From Wenyingzhuangia aestuarii (lineage in GTDB: Bacteria > Bacteroidota > Bacteroidia > Flavobacteriales > Flavobacteriaceae), in the NCBI RefSeq assembly GCF_011927765.1, contig NZ_JAATJG010000003.1:230056-294055 (forward strand): DNA of 64,000 nucleotides, written 5' to 3'. The notes under the pieces are model-generated. The model was not told the origin of the DNA, did no database searches, and worked only from the letters and a program-made list of their open reading frames with translations. Positions 27,364 through 37,057 of this stretch are shown here, piece by piece. Each line of letters starts with the position of its first letter. The stretch's first letter is position 1. A program made the position numbers and the translations under genes.

Positions 27364-27387
27364 CAAAAATAGAGAGAATCAAATATA
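27364..27387 (-). promoter_or_regulatory. Two -7-like elements before the ECF sigma gene
   Basis: On the minus strand TATATTTG (27387 to 27380) and TATTTTTG (27371 to 27364) both fit TAnnTTTG. The second contains the TTG that could be taken as the start codon at 27366. Neither has a good TTG -33 box. Confidence 0.4.
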
Positions 27388-27535
27388 CCTAAAATGTAAT
27401 TTTTAACAGCTAAACATACCGTATAGCTTTGGCTCTAAAAATCCTAATATGTATCACAAATGGTTAATAAATAACATAAGTATACTATTGTTAAAATAGA
27501 TTATAAATTTTGAAATCCTTAAAACAGTGTACTTT

Positions 27536-28777
27536 TTAAACCCTTTCTAGGTTTCTTTTATGTAAAATTAACTTTACTGTATTTAATCCATAATAAGCAA
27601 ACACTCCAATTCCTACTGCAAAAATTAAATCCCAAAACACCGTTAATGTTAATACTAACAACATAACAAGAACTTCAGACCAGGGCTGTTTGTGTATTGT
27701 TTTTAAACTTTTAACATCCATAACTCCAATACCTACAGTTATTAAAATTCCAGCTAAAACAGCATTGGGTATTGCTGAGGCTAAAGGACCCAAAACCATT
27801 AATATAATCAATAATAAAAGTCCTGCCACCATACCTGATAATTTGGTTTTACCACCCGCATCAATATTTACAACCGTACGAATAGTTGCTCCTGCTCCGG
27901 GAATACCTCCAAAAACAGAAGCTATAGAATTCCCTATTCCCTGACCTATTAACTCTTTATTACTATTGTGTTTTGTATGAGTCATATTATCTGCAACTAC
28001 AGATGTTAATAAAGAGTCTATAGTTCCTAACAATGCTAAAGAAACAGCTGTTAATAAATAAGGACTAAATTCACTTACAGAAAAACTAGTAAACATTTTT
28101 ACATTTGGTTTTGGAAAACCATGTGGAATATCTCCAATAATTCCATAAGAACCTTTATCTAAAACTAGCATAGCACCTATACTAATAAGCAACAAAGCAA
28201 CCAATGTACTTGGAATTGTTTTGGTAATTTTTTTAAACCCATAAATAATTGCTATGGTTAACAATGCTAACAAAAACTCTATAAAATTTATGTGAGCAAT
28301 TGCATTGGGCATTGCTTTTATAGATGCCAAAACTCCTGATGCTTTATGACCAAATAAATTTGGTAACTGAGTGATTAGAATTATAAAACCAATTCCGCTC
28401 ATAAACCCAGATACAACAGATGATGGAATGTATTTAATTAAAGATCCTAAACGAATAATTCCGAAAAGAATTTGAAACAAACCTGCCACAAAAAACACCC
28501 ATAAAATATAAGGCAAAGCTTCGGTTACATTTCCTTGATGCTCACTAACTATTTTTGCAACAGCAAGTAAACTAACCGCTGTCATTGGAGCTGTTGGTCC
28601 ACTAATTTGAGTAGCAGTACCTCCTAATAGTGCGGCAAAAAAACCTATAAATATAGCTCCGTACAATCCTGCAGAAGCACCTAAACCAGACTGAACTCCA
28701 AATGCTAATGCCAAAGGCAGTGCTACAATTCCTGCTGTAATTCCTCCTAATAAATCTCCTTTTATATTTGTAAACAT
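27536..28777 (-). CDS. SulP-family anion transporter without STAS domain
   Basis: This 413-residue membrane protein has the SulP signature near its N-terminus (GDLLGGITAGIVALPLALAFGVQSGLG, then TATQISGPTAPMTAV) and about ten to twelve hydrophobic segments. SulP proteins carry sulfate, bicarbonate or other anions, often with sodium. The usual cytoplasmic STAS domain is absent: the chain ends soon after the last span at HKRNLERV. An ATG 19 codons upstream (28834) is less likely because a -7 element lies between it and 28777, which gives the usual N-terminus. It stands alone between the ECF sigma gene and the terminator of sdhB. Bicarbonate or sulfate transport is possible; sequence does not decide. 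Confidence 0.85.
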   Translation of the reverse strand: MFTNIKGDLLGGITAGIVALPLALAFGVQSGLGASAGLYGAIFIGFFAALLGGTATQISGPTAPMTAVSLLAVAKIVSEHQGNVTEALPYILWVFFVAGLFQILFGIIRLGSLIKYIPSSVVSGFMSGIGFIILITQLPNLFGHKASGVLASIKAMPNAIAHINFIEFLLALLTIAIIYGFKKITKTIPSTLVALLLISIGAMLVLDKGSYGIIGDIPHGFPKPNVKMFTSFSVSEFSPYLLTAVSLALLGTIDSLLTSVVADNMTHTKHNSNKELIGQGIGNSIASVFGGIPGAGATIRTVVNIDAGGKTKLSGMVAGLLLLIILMVLGPLASAIPNAVLAGILITVGIGVMDVKSLKTIHKQPWSEVLVMLLVLTLTVFWDLIFAVGIGVFAYYGLNTVKLILHKRNLERV

Positions 28778-28815
28778 TGTTTTGAAAGTTTGAATATTTA
28801 AAAATACGCAATCAT

Positions 28816-28823
28816 CAAAATTA
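28816..28823 (-). promoter_or_regulatory. -7 element for sulP
   Basis: On the minus strand TAATTTTG fits TAnnTTTG, 38 bases before the ATG at 28777, and it supports that start over the upstream one. Confidence 0.45.
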
Positions 28824-28895
28824 GTTCTAAACAAACTATAAAGTCTTCCGAAAACGATATTCTCGGAAAATAGAAGACAATGATTTTTATCACAT

Positions 28896-28931
28896 AAAAA
28901 CCCCTTTTTGATTGCTCAAAAAGGGGTTTTT
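28896..28931 (-). terminator. Terminator after sdhB
   Basis: A perfect 14-bp stem, AAAAACCCCTTTTT (28896-28909) with AAAAAGGGGTTTTT (28918-28931), has an 8-base loop and T residues on both strands. It ends the sdhCAB transcript. Confidence 0.85.
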
Positions 28932-28954
28932 AAAATATTTAATATAGCTAATAC

Positions 28955-29701
28955 TTAGATATTTGCTTTAAAGAATTCACGGTTCATACGAGCAATGTTA
29001 TCTAAAGAAATTCCTTTAGGACATTCAACCTCACAAGCACCTGTATTTGTACAGTTACCAAAACCTTCAGCATCCATTTGTGCTACCATGTTACGCACTC
29101 TGTCTGCAGCCTCTACTTGTCCTTGAGGTAACAAAGCGTATTGAGATACTTTTGCTCCCACAAATAACATTGCAGATGAGTTTTTACACGTAGCTACACA
29201 AGCTCCACATCCAATACAAGTTGCAGCATCCATTGCCTCATCAGCAGCATGCTTAGAAATTGGTAATGAGTTAGCATCTTGTGTGTTACCAGAAGTATTT
29301 ACAGAAATAAATCCTCCTTGGTGTTGAATTCTATCAAAAGCAGTACGATCTACTACTAAATCCTTAATTACTGGAAAAGCTTTTGCACGGAAAGGCTCTA
29401 TGTAAATAGTATCTCCGTCTTTAAACTTACGCATGTGTAACTGACAAGTTGTAATACCTCTATCAGGACCATGAGCTTCGCCATTAATATATAAAGAACA
29501 CATACCACAAATTCCTTCACGACAATCGTGATCAAATGCGATAGGTTCTCCACCTTCGTTAATTATCTGTTCGTTTAATACATCTAACATTTCTAAGAAA
29601 GACATATCTGGAGACACATCACTTAAGCTGTAGTCTACCATTTTACCTTGATCATTGGCTCCGTTTTGTCGCCAGATTTTAAGTTTTAAATTCATATCCA
29701 T
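28955..29701 (-). CDS. sdhB: Succinate dehydrogenase/fumarate reductase iron-sulfur subunit
   Basis: The 248-residue subunit carries electrons between the flavin of SdhA and the membrane quinone site. The plant-type [2Fe-2S] ligands are in [14 protein letters not shown] and the later TTCQLH. The [4Fe-4S] and [3Fe-4S] ligands are in [17 protein letters not shown] and [16 protein letters not shown]. It is the last gene of the minus-strand set sdhC-sdhA-sdhB, 8 bases after sdhA, and a strong terminator follows. This gene order and subunit type are those of the diheme type B complex found across Bacteroidota, which mainly works as succinate:menaquinone reductase. Confidence 0.95.
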   Translation of the reverse strand: MDMNLKLKIWRQNGANDQGKMVDYSLSDVSPDMSFLEMLDVLNEQIINEGGEPIAFDHDCREGICGMCSLYINGEAHGPDRGITTCQLHMRKFKDGDTIYIEPFRAKAFPVIKDLVVDRTAFDRIQHQGGFISVNTSGNTQDANSLPISKHAADEAMDAATCIGCGACVATCKNSSAMLFVGAKVSQYALLPQGQVEAADRVRNMVAQMDAEGFGNCTNTGACEVECPKGISLDNIARMNREFFKANI

Positions 29702-29709
29702 GGTCTTTC

Positions 29710-31722
29710 TTATTTATATGATCTTGTTTTTAACTCAATATCGTTAAACTCTAATTGTTCTTTATGTAATATTGCATCAGCAGGTTCTCCTGTGTATTCC
29801 CAAGCAGAAACAAATGCAAAGTTTACATCATCACGTTTTGCTTCTCCTTTTTGAGGACCTTCAGTTTCAGCAGACTCTTCACGGAAGTGACCTCCACAAG
29901 ATTCTTCTCTTACCAAAGCATCTTTTGCAAACAATTCTCCTAATTCTAAGAAATCTGCTACACGTCCAGCTTTTGCTAATTCTTCGTTATAAGTATCTGC
30001 AGATCCTGGAACTTTTACATCTTTCCAGAATTCTTCACGCAATGCTTTAATTTCAGCCATAGCTTCTGTTAAACCTTGTGCGTTACGAGCCATACCTACT
30101 TTGTTCCACATAATTTTTCCTAAACGTTTGTGGAAATGATCCACAGATTTAGTTCCATTATTATTCACAAAGAAATTAATTTGTTCTTTTACTGATTTTT
30201 CTGCTTCTTCAAACTCAGGTAAATCTGTTGGAATTTTTCCTGTTCTAATATCATCAGATAAATAATCACCAATAGTATATGGTAATACAAAATATCCATC
30301 TGCTAAACCTTGCATTAAAGCAGAAGCTCCTAAACGGTTGGCACCGTGATCAGAGAAGTTTGCTTCTCCAATACAGTAACATCCAGGAATTGTTGTCATT
30401 AAGTTGTAATCAACCCAAGTACCACCCATTGTGTAGTGAACTGCAGGATAAATCATCATAGGAGTTTCGTATGGATTCTCATCTACAATTTTATCGTACA
30501 TTTGGAATAAGTTTCCGTATTTAGCTTTTACAACCTCTTTTCCTAATTTGTCTATTTTTTCAGCAGAAGGATTGTGATCTCCATGAATTAAAGCTTGCTC
30601 TCTTCCGTAACGCTTAATTGCATCGGCAAAATCTAAATAAACAGCTTCTCCTGTAGCATTTACTCCAAAACCAGCATCACAACGTTCTTTAGCTGCACGA
30701 GAGGCAACATCACGAGGTACTAAGTTTCCAAATGCAGGATATCTTCTTTCTAAGTAGTAATCTCTTTCGTCTTCTGATAAATCGGTAGGTTTTTTCTTAC
30801 CTTCTCTAATTGCTTGCGCATCTTCTAATTTAGCAGGAACCCAAATACGTCCATCGTTACGTAAAGATTCAGACATTAACGTTAATTTAGACTGATGATC
30901 TCCAGAAACTGGAATACATGTTGGGTGAATTTGTGTGTAACAAGGGTTTGCAAAATATGCTCCTTTTTTATGGATTTTCCATGATGCAGAAACGTTAGAA
31001 CCCATTGCATTTGTAGATAAAAAGAATACGTTTCCGTAACCTCCAGATGCAATTACTACTGCGTGTGCAGAGTGTCTTTCAACCTCTCCTGTAACTAAGT
31101 TACGAGTAATAATTCCTCTAGCTTTTCCATCTACTAAAACAACATCCATCATTTCGTGACGGTTGTACATTTGGATTTTTCCACGACCAATTTGACGGTT
31201 CATTGCAGAATAAGCTCCTAATAACAATTGTTGTCCTGTTTGTCCTTTTGCGTAAAAAGTTCTAGATACTAAAACTCCTCCAAAAGAACGGTTGTCTAAC
31301 AATCCACCATAATCACGAGCAAAAGGTACACCTTGAGCTACACATTGGTCAATAATATTAGCAGAAACCTCAGCCAAACGATATACGTTTGCTTCACGAG
31401 CACGGTAATCTCCTCCTTTTACAGTATCGTAAAACAATCTGTAAGTAGAATCTCCATCTCCTTGGTAGTTCTTTGCAGCGTTAATACCTCCTTGAGCAGC
31501 AATAGAGTGCGCTCTACGAGGTGAATCTTGATAAGCAAATGCTTTAACGTTGTATCCTAATTCAGCCAAAGTTGCAGCAGCAGAACCTCCTGCTAAACCA
31601 GTTCCTACAACAATAACATCTATGTTACGTTTGTTTGCAGGGTTTACTAAATCGATATGATTTTTATAATTCGTCCATTTATCAGCGATAGGACCTTGTG
31701 GTACTTTTGAATCTAATGCCAT
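29710..31722 (-). CDS. sdhA: Succinate dehydrogenase/fumarate reductase flavoprotein subunit
   Basis: The 670-residue catalytic subunit interconverts succinate and fumarate. The dinucleotide motif [19 protein letters not shown] is near the N-terminus, and [15 protein letters not shown] supplies the His that usually bonds FAD covalently. HTMGG-type and [18 protein letters not shown] segments line the active site. The length is that of the long type B SdhA/FrdA subunit. It lies 12 bases downstream of sdhC and 8 bases upstream of sdhB on the same strand. It is a peripheral subunit on the cytoplasmic side of the inner membrane. Confidence 0.96.
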   Translation of the reverse strand: MALDSKVPQGPIADKWTNYKNHIDLVNPANKRNIDVIVVGTGLAGGSAAATLAELGYNVKAFAYQDSPRRAHSIAAQGGINAAKNYQGDGDSTYRLFYDTVKGGDYRAREANVYRLAEVSANIIDQCVAQGVPFARDYGGLLDNRSFGGVLVSRTFYAKGQTGQQLLLGAYSAMNRQIGRGKIQMYNRHEMMDVVLVDGKARGIITRNLVTGEVERHSAHAVVIASGGYGNVFFLSTNAMGSNVSASWKIHKKGAYFANPCYTQIHPTCIPVSGDHQSKLTLMSESLRNDGRIWVPAKLEDAQAIREGKKKPTDLSEDERDYYLERRYPAFGNLVPRDVASRAAKERCDAGFGVNATGEAVYLDFADAIKRYGREQALIHGDHNPSAEKIDKLGKEVVKAKYGNLFQMYDKIVDENPYETPMMIYPAVHYTMGGTWVDYNLMTTIPGCYCIGEANFSDHGANRLGASALMQGLADGYFVLPYTIGDYLSDDIRTGKIPTDLPEFEEAEKSVKEQINFFVNNNGTKSVDHFHKRLGKIMWNKVGMARNAQGLTEAMAEIKALREEFWKDVKVPGSADTYNEELAKAGRVADFLELGELFAKDALVREESCGGHFREESAETEGPQKGEAKRDDVNFAFVSAWEYTGEPADAILHKEQLEFNDIELKTRSYK

Positions 31723-31734
31723 AGTTAAAATGTC

Positions 31735-32394
31735 TTAGTGTTGATTGAAATGGTGAAACAAAGCAATAATGATAAATCCTACAGGAATACCAATTGCATA
31801 TATTTTAGATACAGTCTCTAATTTTGCAGCACGCTTAGCACTCATTCCGCTAGATTGGAATGCAGATTTAAATCCGTGTAATAAGTGTAATGCTAAAAAA
31901 GCAAACGCAGCTACATAAGCACCTGTTCTTACTGGAGAATGAAACTTGTGAACTAATTCACCGTAATATCTACTAGGATCTTCTGGTAAGTTAGCAATGT
32001 ATTTGTGGTTGATTTCTGGAAACCAAAAATCGATAAAGTGCAATACAATAAAAGCTAAAATTGCCAAACCAGAATAAATCATGTTTCTACTTACCCAAGT
32101 TGAGTTAGCAGCACCATTATTTTTTACGTATTTAACACTTGCTTGTTTGTTACGAAGTTCTAAAACGAATCCCATGACAAAGTGAAAAACAACACCAAAA
32201 ATTAATACAGGTTGCAAAGCAAATTGTACTGCTGGATTTGTTCCCATAAAATGAGACAACTCATTAAACGCATCAGCACTAAAAATAGATGTTAAATTTA
32301 TTACAAAGTGTTGCAATAAAAAAAACATTAAAAAGAAAGCAGAAGCAGCCATAGCTACTTTCCTTCCAATCGAAGAAGATAAAACTCCACTCAT
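31735..32394 (-). CDS. sdhC: Succinate dehydrogenase cytochrome b subunit
   Basis: The 219-residue membrane anchor has five hydrophobic segments and several His residues in or near them (LQHFVINL, VFHFVMG, VLHFIDFWFPE, LALHLLHGFKSAFQ), suited to bind two hemes b, as in the B-type complex of Wolinella and Bacillus. It binds menaquinone and holds SdhA and SdhB at the membrane. It is the first gene of the operon, with a -7 element 34 bases before the ATG. sdhA follows after 12 bases. Confidence 0.93.
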   Translation of the reverse strand: MSGVLSSSIGRKVAMAASAFFLMFFLLQHFVINLTSIFSADAFNELSHFMGTNPAVQFALQPVLIFGVVFHFVMGFVLELRNKQASVKYVKNNGAANSTWVSRNMIYSGLAILAFIVLHFIDFWFPEINHKYIANLPEDPSRYYGELVHKFHSPVRTGAYVAAFAFLALHLLHGFKSAFQSSGMSAKRAAKLETVSKIYAIGIPVGFIIIALFHHFNQH

Positions 32395-32428
32395 TATGTT
32401 ATAGATTAATTTTGTTAATAAACGATAA

Positions 32429-32436
32429 CAAATTTA
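32429..32436 (-). promoter_or_regulatory. -7 element for sdhCAB
   Basis: On the minus strand TAAATTTG matches TAnnTTTG and lies 34 bases before the sdhC ATG. No TTG at the usual -33 distance. Confidence 0.45.
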
Positions 32437-32856
32437 AACCATTTGAATGATTAATACATGATATTGGTCATTTTGAATCTTAATTTAGATAGATTAAAAG
32501 CAAAAATTTAAAGAATTATCAAATCTCCATTTTTAATTAAAAATTTTAACACCCAATTAGAGCCATTTCTACGTATTTAATAAAAATAAGAAGCTAGATT
32601 TTCTAAAAACCTAAATAGAGTAGTCTTTATTTTAACTTTTCTTAGTTTCTAATTAAAATCTTAAAAATAAAATTCAACCAACTATTTTACAATTAGTTAG
32701 CGCTAACATTCGTTTATTTTTTTTGTGAAAAGTAAAAATTAGATGAAATTTTAACAAATCGTGTTTATTTTAAGCCTAGCATTATTTTACACCCCACATT
32801 TTTAGCATATTTGCAATCTTAAATTTTAAACAACTCGAAATTAAAACAATATAAAT
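32437..32856. other. Intergenic region between sdhC and asd, with palindrome
   Basis: About 420 AT-rich bases between divergent genes, with no gene that I can support. It contains the perfect 12-base palindrome GTTAGCGCTAAC at 32696-32707, a possible operator with a central CG. A weak -7-like CATATTTG at 32806-32813 (one mismatch) may serve asd. Confidence 0.45.
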
Positions 32857-33855
32857 ATGAAAGTAGCAGTAGTAGGAGCTACCGGAATGGTAGGAACGGT
32901 AATGTTAAAAGTATTAGCAGAAAGAAATTTTCCTGTAACAGAGTTAATTCCTGTTGCATCGGCACGTTCTGCAGGTAAACAATTAGAATATAAAGGTAAA
33001 AACTACACCGTAGTAACTTTAGAAGATGCTGTTAAAATGAATGCAGATGTTGCTTTATTTTCTGCAGGTGGAGATACTTCTTTAGAATGGGCTCCAAAAT
33101 TTGCTGCTGCTGGAACTACAGTTGTAGATAACTCATCAGCATGGAGAATGGATCCTACTAAAAAATTAGTAGTGCCAGAAATTAACGGTGATGTGTTAAC
33201 TGCTGAAGATAAAATTATTGCCAACCCAAACTGTTCTACCATACAGTTAGTAATGGCTTTAGCTCCTTTACACAAAAAATATAAAATGAAACGTTTAATT
33301 ATTTCTACTTACCAATCTGTTTCTGGAACAGGAGTAGCAGCAGTTAGACAATTAGAAAACGAACAAAACGGAATTACTGACGGAGAAATGGCTTACAACT
33401 ATCCTATTAACCGTAACGCAATTCCTCATTGTGATGTTTTTATGGAAAACGGATACACTAAAGAAGAAATGAAGTTAGTTAAAGAGCCTAAGAAAATTTT
33501 AGGTGATGATTCTTTTGCTGTTACAGCAACAGCTGTTCGTATTCCTACAGCTGGAGGTCACTCTGAAGCTGTAAACGTAGAGTTTGCTAACGATTTTGAC
33601 TTGGCTGAAGTTCGTGCTATTTTAGAAGCAACTCCTGGAGTTATTGTTCAAGACGATTTAGACAACAATATTTATCCAATGCCAGCTTTGGCTCACGATA
33701 AAGATGAAGTTTTTGTAGGACGTATTCGTAGAGATGAATCTTTACCAAACACGTTAAACATGTGGATTGTTGCTGACAACTTACGTAAAGGTGCAGCTAC
33801 AAACACAGTACAAATTGCTGAGTATTTATTAGCTCAAGGTTTGTTACCTGCTTAA
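32857..33855 (+). CDS. asd: Aspartate-semialdehyde dehydrogenase
   Basis: The 332-residue enzyme makes aspartate semialdehyde from aspartyl phosphate with NADPH, the branch point to lysine/diaminopimelate, threonine and methionine. The N-terminal NADP loop is GATGMVGTVMLKVL. The catalytic Cys is in NPNCSTIQLV, and the substrate-binding Arg/His region appears in VRIPTAGGHSEAVNVEF. Its length is typical. It is a single-gene transcript with a strong terminator 43 bases after the stop and lies divergent from sdhCAB. Confidence 0.95.
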   Translation: MKVAVVGATGMVGTVMLKVLAERNFPVTELIPVASARSAGKQLEYKGKNYTVVTLEDAVKMNADVALFSAGGDTSLEWAPKFAAAGTTVVDNSSAWRMDPTKKLVVPEINGDVLTAEDKIIANPNCSTIQLVMALAPLHKKYKMKRLIISTYQSVSGTGVAAVRQLENEQNGITDGEMAYNYPINRNAIPHCDVFMENGYTKEEMKLVKEPKKILGDDSFAVTATAVRIPTAGGHSEAVNVEFANDFDLAEVRAILEATPGVIVQDDLDNNIYPMPALAHDKDEVFVGRIRRDESLPNTLNMWIVADNLRKGAATNTVQIAEYLLAQGLLPA

Positions 33856-33897
33856 ACATTAAAAATATTTGATCAAAAGATCAAAATCTTATTTTTT

Positions 33898-33937
33898 AAA
33901 GGCTGAACGGTGTATAATCACTGTTCAGCCTTTCTTA
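33898..33937 (+). terminator. Terminator after asd
   Basis: A 15-bp stem (33898-33912 with 33919-33933, one G-T pair) with loop TATAAT is followed by a T-rich tail. A smaller hairpin, TTTGATC/GATCAAA with a 4-base loop at 33868-33885, lies just before it. Confidence 0.85.
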
Positions 33938-34102
33938 TTTAACACCACAAAATAGACCTAGACAAATACTAGATTAGCTTATCTATTTTGTATTTAAATC
34001 AAAAATAGCCTTAAAAAAACCACGCGTAACCTTAAATACATATTTTAAAAACTTACTTGTATATCTGTTTATCAGCTATCTAAACTTTAAAATATACAAA
34101 TC

Positions 34103-36007
34103 ATGAAAAAAACTACTATTTTCTTTTTTACAAGTCTATGCTTATTATTTACATCAATACATTTATATAGTCAAAGTAATGTAAAATATGGTTCTGATTA
34201 TATAGTCTTTGAAGCTGAAGATACAGATACTCCTTTGGGTTCTAACTGGACCGTAAGACAACCTGGAGATCCCTTATATTTAAAATACCTTCTTAATACA
34301 GGCTCTTCTCCAGCTCCAATTAACAACACTTATCTAGATTATACCGGACCCTGGCTAGGAGAAGGAACAGAACTTGAATACAAATTTACTTGTCCTAAAA
34401 CTGGAAAATACCAAATAGCCATGAGAATGCATTCTCCTTTAAGAGAATCTAACAACCCTAACAAAGGAATAATAAAAACAGTTAACGGAGAGGAAGTATG
34501 GTGGGAAAAAGCAGACCTGCGTAATGATTTTTTCATAAAGATGTCTGGTAATTTCACTAGTGGTTCTACCAAACACACAGAAACTGATCTAAGAAGTTTC
34601 CATAAGTTTTTTGGTAGAGGTGCAAACAAATGGGGAACCTGTATCAATTTAGAACACAATGGAAACAACGGTGCTTTTTACAACTTAACTGAAGGAGAAG
34701 AATATACTTTTTATTTAAAAGGGAGATCAGCAACCACAGGAGTTGATTATATTACGCTATATGACACTTCTTACTTAGCTCACAACATAGACAACCAAGG
34801 TCCAGATTTAGCACTGCAACTTCCTACAGAAATAAGACCTTATGAAACACCTACTGCTATTTCGTTAAGTAGCAATCCTACAGAAATTAGAACAGGTACT
34901 TCTATCCAATTTAAAACAAGTGTAACACCAACTAACGGAAACCCTAAAACAACATGGACTACATCTAATGATCAAATACTAAGCGTTGATGAAAATGGGT
35001 TGATAACCGCACAAGGTGCTATTGGACAAAAAGCTACTATTACAGCAACTAGTACAATTAACAATGCATTAACAACATCATTAGAAGTTATCATTATTGA
35101 TTTTTCTGCAATTCCTGTAACAGCTGTTTCAGTTTCTCCAACAGAAAAAGTAATAGTACAAGGAAGCTCAAATCAATTAACCGCAACAGTTTTACCTATT
35201 GATGCCGATAACAAAACCGTTACATGGTCTAGTAGTAATGAAACTATAGCCACAGTAGATCAAAATGGAAACGTAACAGGTGTTACCGAAGGGGTTGTAA
35301 TGATAAGAGCAACATCAAATGATACAAATACCATTTTTGCTGAAGCTGAAATAGAAATAAGAGCCTTTTTTGCGCAGTCTATTAGTTTTGATGATGATTC
35401 AAAATATAAAAATGAAACTTTTTACAATACAGGAAACATGGAAGTAACCTTAAACTATCATGCAGGATCTTTAAAAACCATAAAAAGTCTTAAATTATAT
35501 TTAAGAGAATTAAATAGTTCTTGGGAAGTCCAAAATGATGTTTTAATAGATCTTACCGAAACTATTGGTGAAACTTCGGGGACTATTACTACTAACATTC
35601 CTCTAGACAACTTAACTCCAACGGAAGACTTGCCAAGTGGAAACTTTTATTTTCTTTTTGCATTAAATGAAAACTCTGAAAGTGTAAAAGTTAATAAAGC
35701 ACTTAATCCGATTCTTATTTTAAACAAAAATTTATTATCCTTTGAAAATGTACCTAAAGAATACAAAACAATTTCTGTTTATCAAGATTCTAATTTAGAC
35801 GGACAATTAAACATTGATGCACTTATATCTGGTAATTATCATCTAAAGATTTATTCTGTTTTAGGAAAGGAAATTTATCAATCTTCTTTTATTGCAAATT
35901 CAAACAACAACTCTACAAGTATAAACAGCCTTAACCAAGGAGTTTATATCTTATTCATGGAAACAAAAGGAATTCTACTCAAAACTAAGTTTATCATTAC
36001 TCACTAA
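34103..36007 (+). CDS. Secreted T9SS protein with binding-type N-domain and two Big2 domains
   Basis: The 634-residue protein has a signal peptide (ending HLYSQ). Residues 24-230 form a beta-rich domain (VFEAEDTDTPLG, YQIAMRMHSP, VDYITLYD) that looks like a carbohydrate-binding jelly roll. Residues about 250-330 and 343-420 are two Big2 immunoglobulin-like repeats (VTAVSVSPTEKV, ATVLPIDADNKTVTWSSSN), then an unnamed beta domain. A type IX sorting tail covers about 556-634 (GNYHLKIYSVLGKEIYQ, LNQGVYILFMETKG). No catalytic domain was found. It should be exported across the outer membrane and bind a polysaccharide at the surface. It stands alone with its own terminator. Confidence 0.7.
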   Translation: MKKTTIFFFTSLCLLFTSIHLYSQSNVKYGSDYIVFEAEDTDTPLGSNWTVRQPGDPLYLKYLLNTGSSPAPINNTYLDYTGPWLGEGTELEYKFTCPKTGKYQIAMRMHSPLRESNNPNKGIIKTVNGEEVWWEKADLRNDFFIKMSGNFTSGSTKHTETDLRSFHKFFGRGANKWGTCINLEHNGNNGAFYNLTEGEEYTFYLKGRSATTGVDYITLYDTSYLAHNIDNQGPDLALQLPTEIRPYETPTAISLSSNPTEIRTGTSIQFKTSVTPTNGNPKTTWTTSNDQILSVDENGLITAQGAIGQKATITATSTINNALTTSLEVIIIDFSAIPVTAVSVSPTEKVIVQGSSNQLTATVLPIDADNKTVTWSSSNETIATVDQNGNVTGVTEGVVMIRATSNDTNTIFAEAEIEIRAFFAQSISFDDDSKYKNETFYNTGNMEVTLNYHAGSLKTIKSLKLYLRELNSSWEVQNDVLIDLTETIGETSGTITTNIPLDNLTPTEDLPSGNFYFLFALNENSESVKVNKALNPILILNKNLLSFENVPKEYKTISVYQDSNLDGQLNIDALISGNYHLKIYSVLGKEIYQSSFIANSNNNSTSINSLNQGVYILFMETKGILLKTKFIITH

Positions 36008-36020
36008 GTTTAAAACACAA

Positions 36021-36063
36021 AACACCCTCGAAATGTATGTAACATTTTGAGGGTGTTTTTTTT
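36021..36063 (+). terminator. Terminator after the Big2/T9SS gene
   Basis: AACACCCTCGAAATGT (36021-36036) pairs with 36042-36057 over 16 bp with one G-T pair and a 5-base loop, and runs into eight T residues. Confidence 0.87.
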
Positions 36064-36083
36064 ATTTTAGAAATATAAGAAAC

Positions 36084-37010
36084 CTATTTCATCATCTCTT
36101 TTATAGATTTTACCAATTCTATAGAAGCATCTATTTCTGCTTTACGAATAGCTACAGATTCTATATTAAAACCTATAGGCATGTTTTTTTCTTTGGCAAA
36201 ACCAATCAAATCATTGGCAATGTATTTACAAATACCTATAGAAGCATTTAAAATATCTGGAGATACTTTTAACTCATTCTCTAACCAACGTTGAATATCA
36301 ATTCCTAACCATTTGGTAAACTCTAATGTTTTTAGAGAACCAATAGGGGTTAATGTAAAAATAACTGGCATTGGTTTAATTCCTTTTTCTTGTGTATAAA
36401 AGTAATAATCAGACAGCATATCTTTTGCGTTATCTAAATTATAAACACACTGAGAAATAAAAAAAGTACATCCATTAGCTATTTTATTAGTCAATCTAAT
36501 ATGTTCGTCTCCTTTTACAAAATGCCGTTCTGGAATAGTAACTCCTCCCATTTTTATAGTAGAATCCGACTCTTTTTTAATTCTGTAAGCATCTTGCAAA
36601 GACAAGTTTACATGCTGATCTTTTGATGGTGCCCCAACAAACACTGTTAAGTCAATAGAATTTTCGTTTTCTTTTAACCAAGTTTTTAAAGACTCTTTGG
36701 TAAGTTTACCTACACTTTTGTAAATAATTTTAGGAATTTCTAAATCCGTTAAATGTGTGTTTGCATAATCATCTGGAGCCCAAGTAGACATAAATGGAAA
36801 GGGTCTAGGATTGTTATTTCTAGAAGTTTCGTCTTGTATATCATATAAAATCAACCCATCAATATCTAAACCTTGTAAACGATCTTTTTGACGTTGTGCA
36901 ATTCCAGCTATTTTTTCGGTATCGGTAGATTTTTTGGGAGGTGTTAATCCATAAAAAAGATAACCTCCTTCTCTATTCTCTATTCTGTTTTTTAAATCTT
37001 GTGATTTCAT
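36084..37010 (-). CDS. Methylenetetrahydrofolate reductase-like protein
   Basis: The 308-residue cytoplasmic protein looks like the flavin TIM-barrel of the MTHFR family. It has an early YGLTPPK strand, DIQDETSRNNNPRPFPF, the GGVTIPERH segment and NGCTFFISQCVYN, which resembles the FxxTQxxF site of MetF. It is not close to E. coli MetF by eye, and a divergent family function is possible. It is the third gene of a minus-strand run: sufS, DUF1569-like and this gene, with spacers of 33 and 47 bases. No methionine genes are nearby. I place it in the family with moderate confidence and do not assign metF. Confidence 0.6.
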   Translation of the reverse strand: MKSQDLKNRIENREGGYLFYGLTPPKKSTDTEKIAGIAQRQKDRLQGLDIDGLILYDIQDETSRNNNPRPFPFMSTWAPDDYANTHLTDLEIPKIIYKSVGKLTKESLKTWLKENENSIDLTVFVGAPSKDQHVNLSLQDAYRIKKESDSTIKMGGVTIPERHFVKGDEHIRLTNKIANGCTFFISQCVYNLDNAKDMLSDYYFYTQEKGIKPMPVIFTLTPIGSLKTLEFTKWLGIDIQRWLENELKVSPDILNASIGICKYIANDLIGFAKEKNMPIGFNIESVAIRKAEIDASIELVKSIKEMMK

Positions 37011-37057
37011 AAAATTAATTTTGGCAGTCTTTTGTTAAGACTAAAAACATTAAACCC

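Noticed and set aside
33868..33885. TTTGATC/GATCAAA hairpin as an independent terminator of asd
   Set aside because: A 7-bp AT-rich stem close to a much stronger terminator; it may only add to it.
36084..37010. Assigning metF
   Set aside because: The protein shows only family-level similarity and no methionine gene context.
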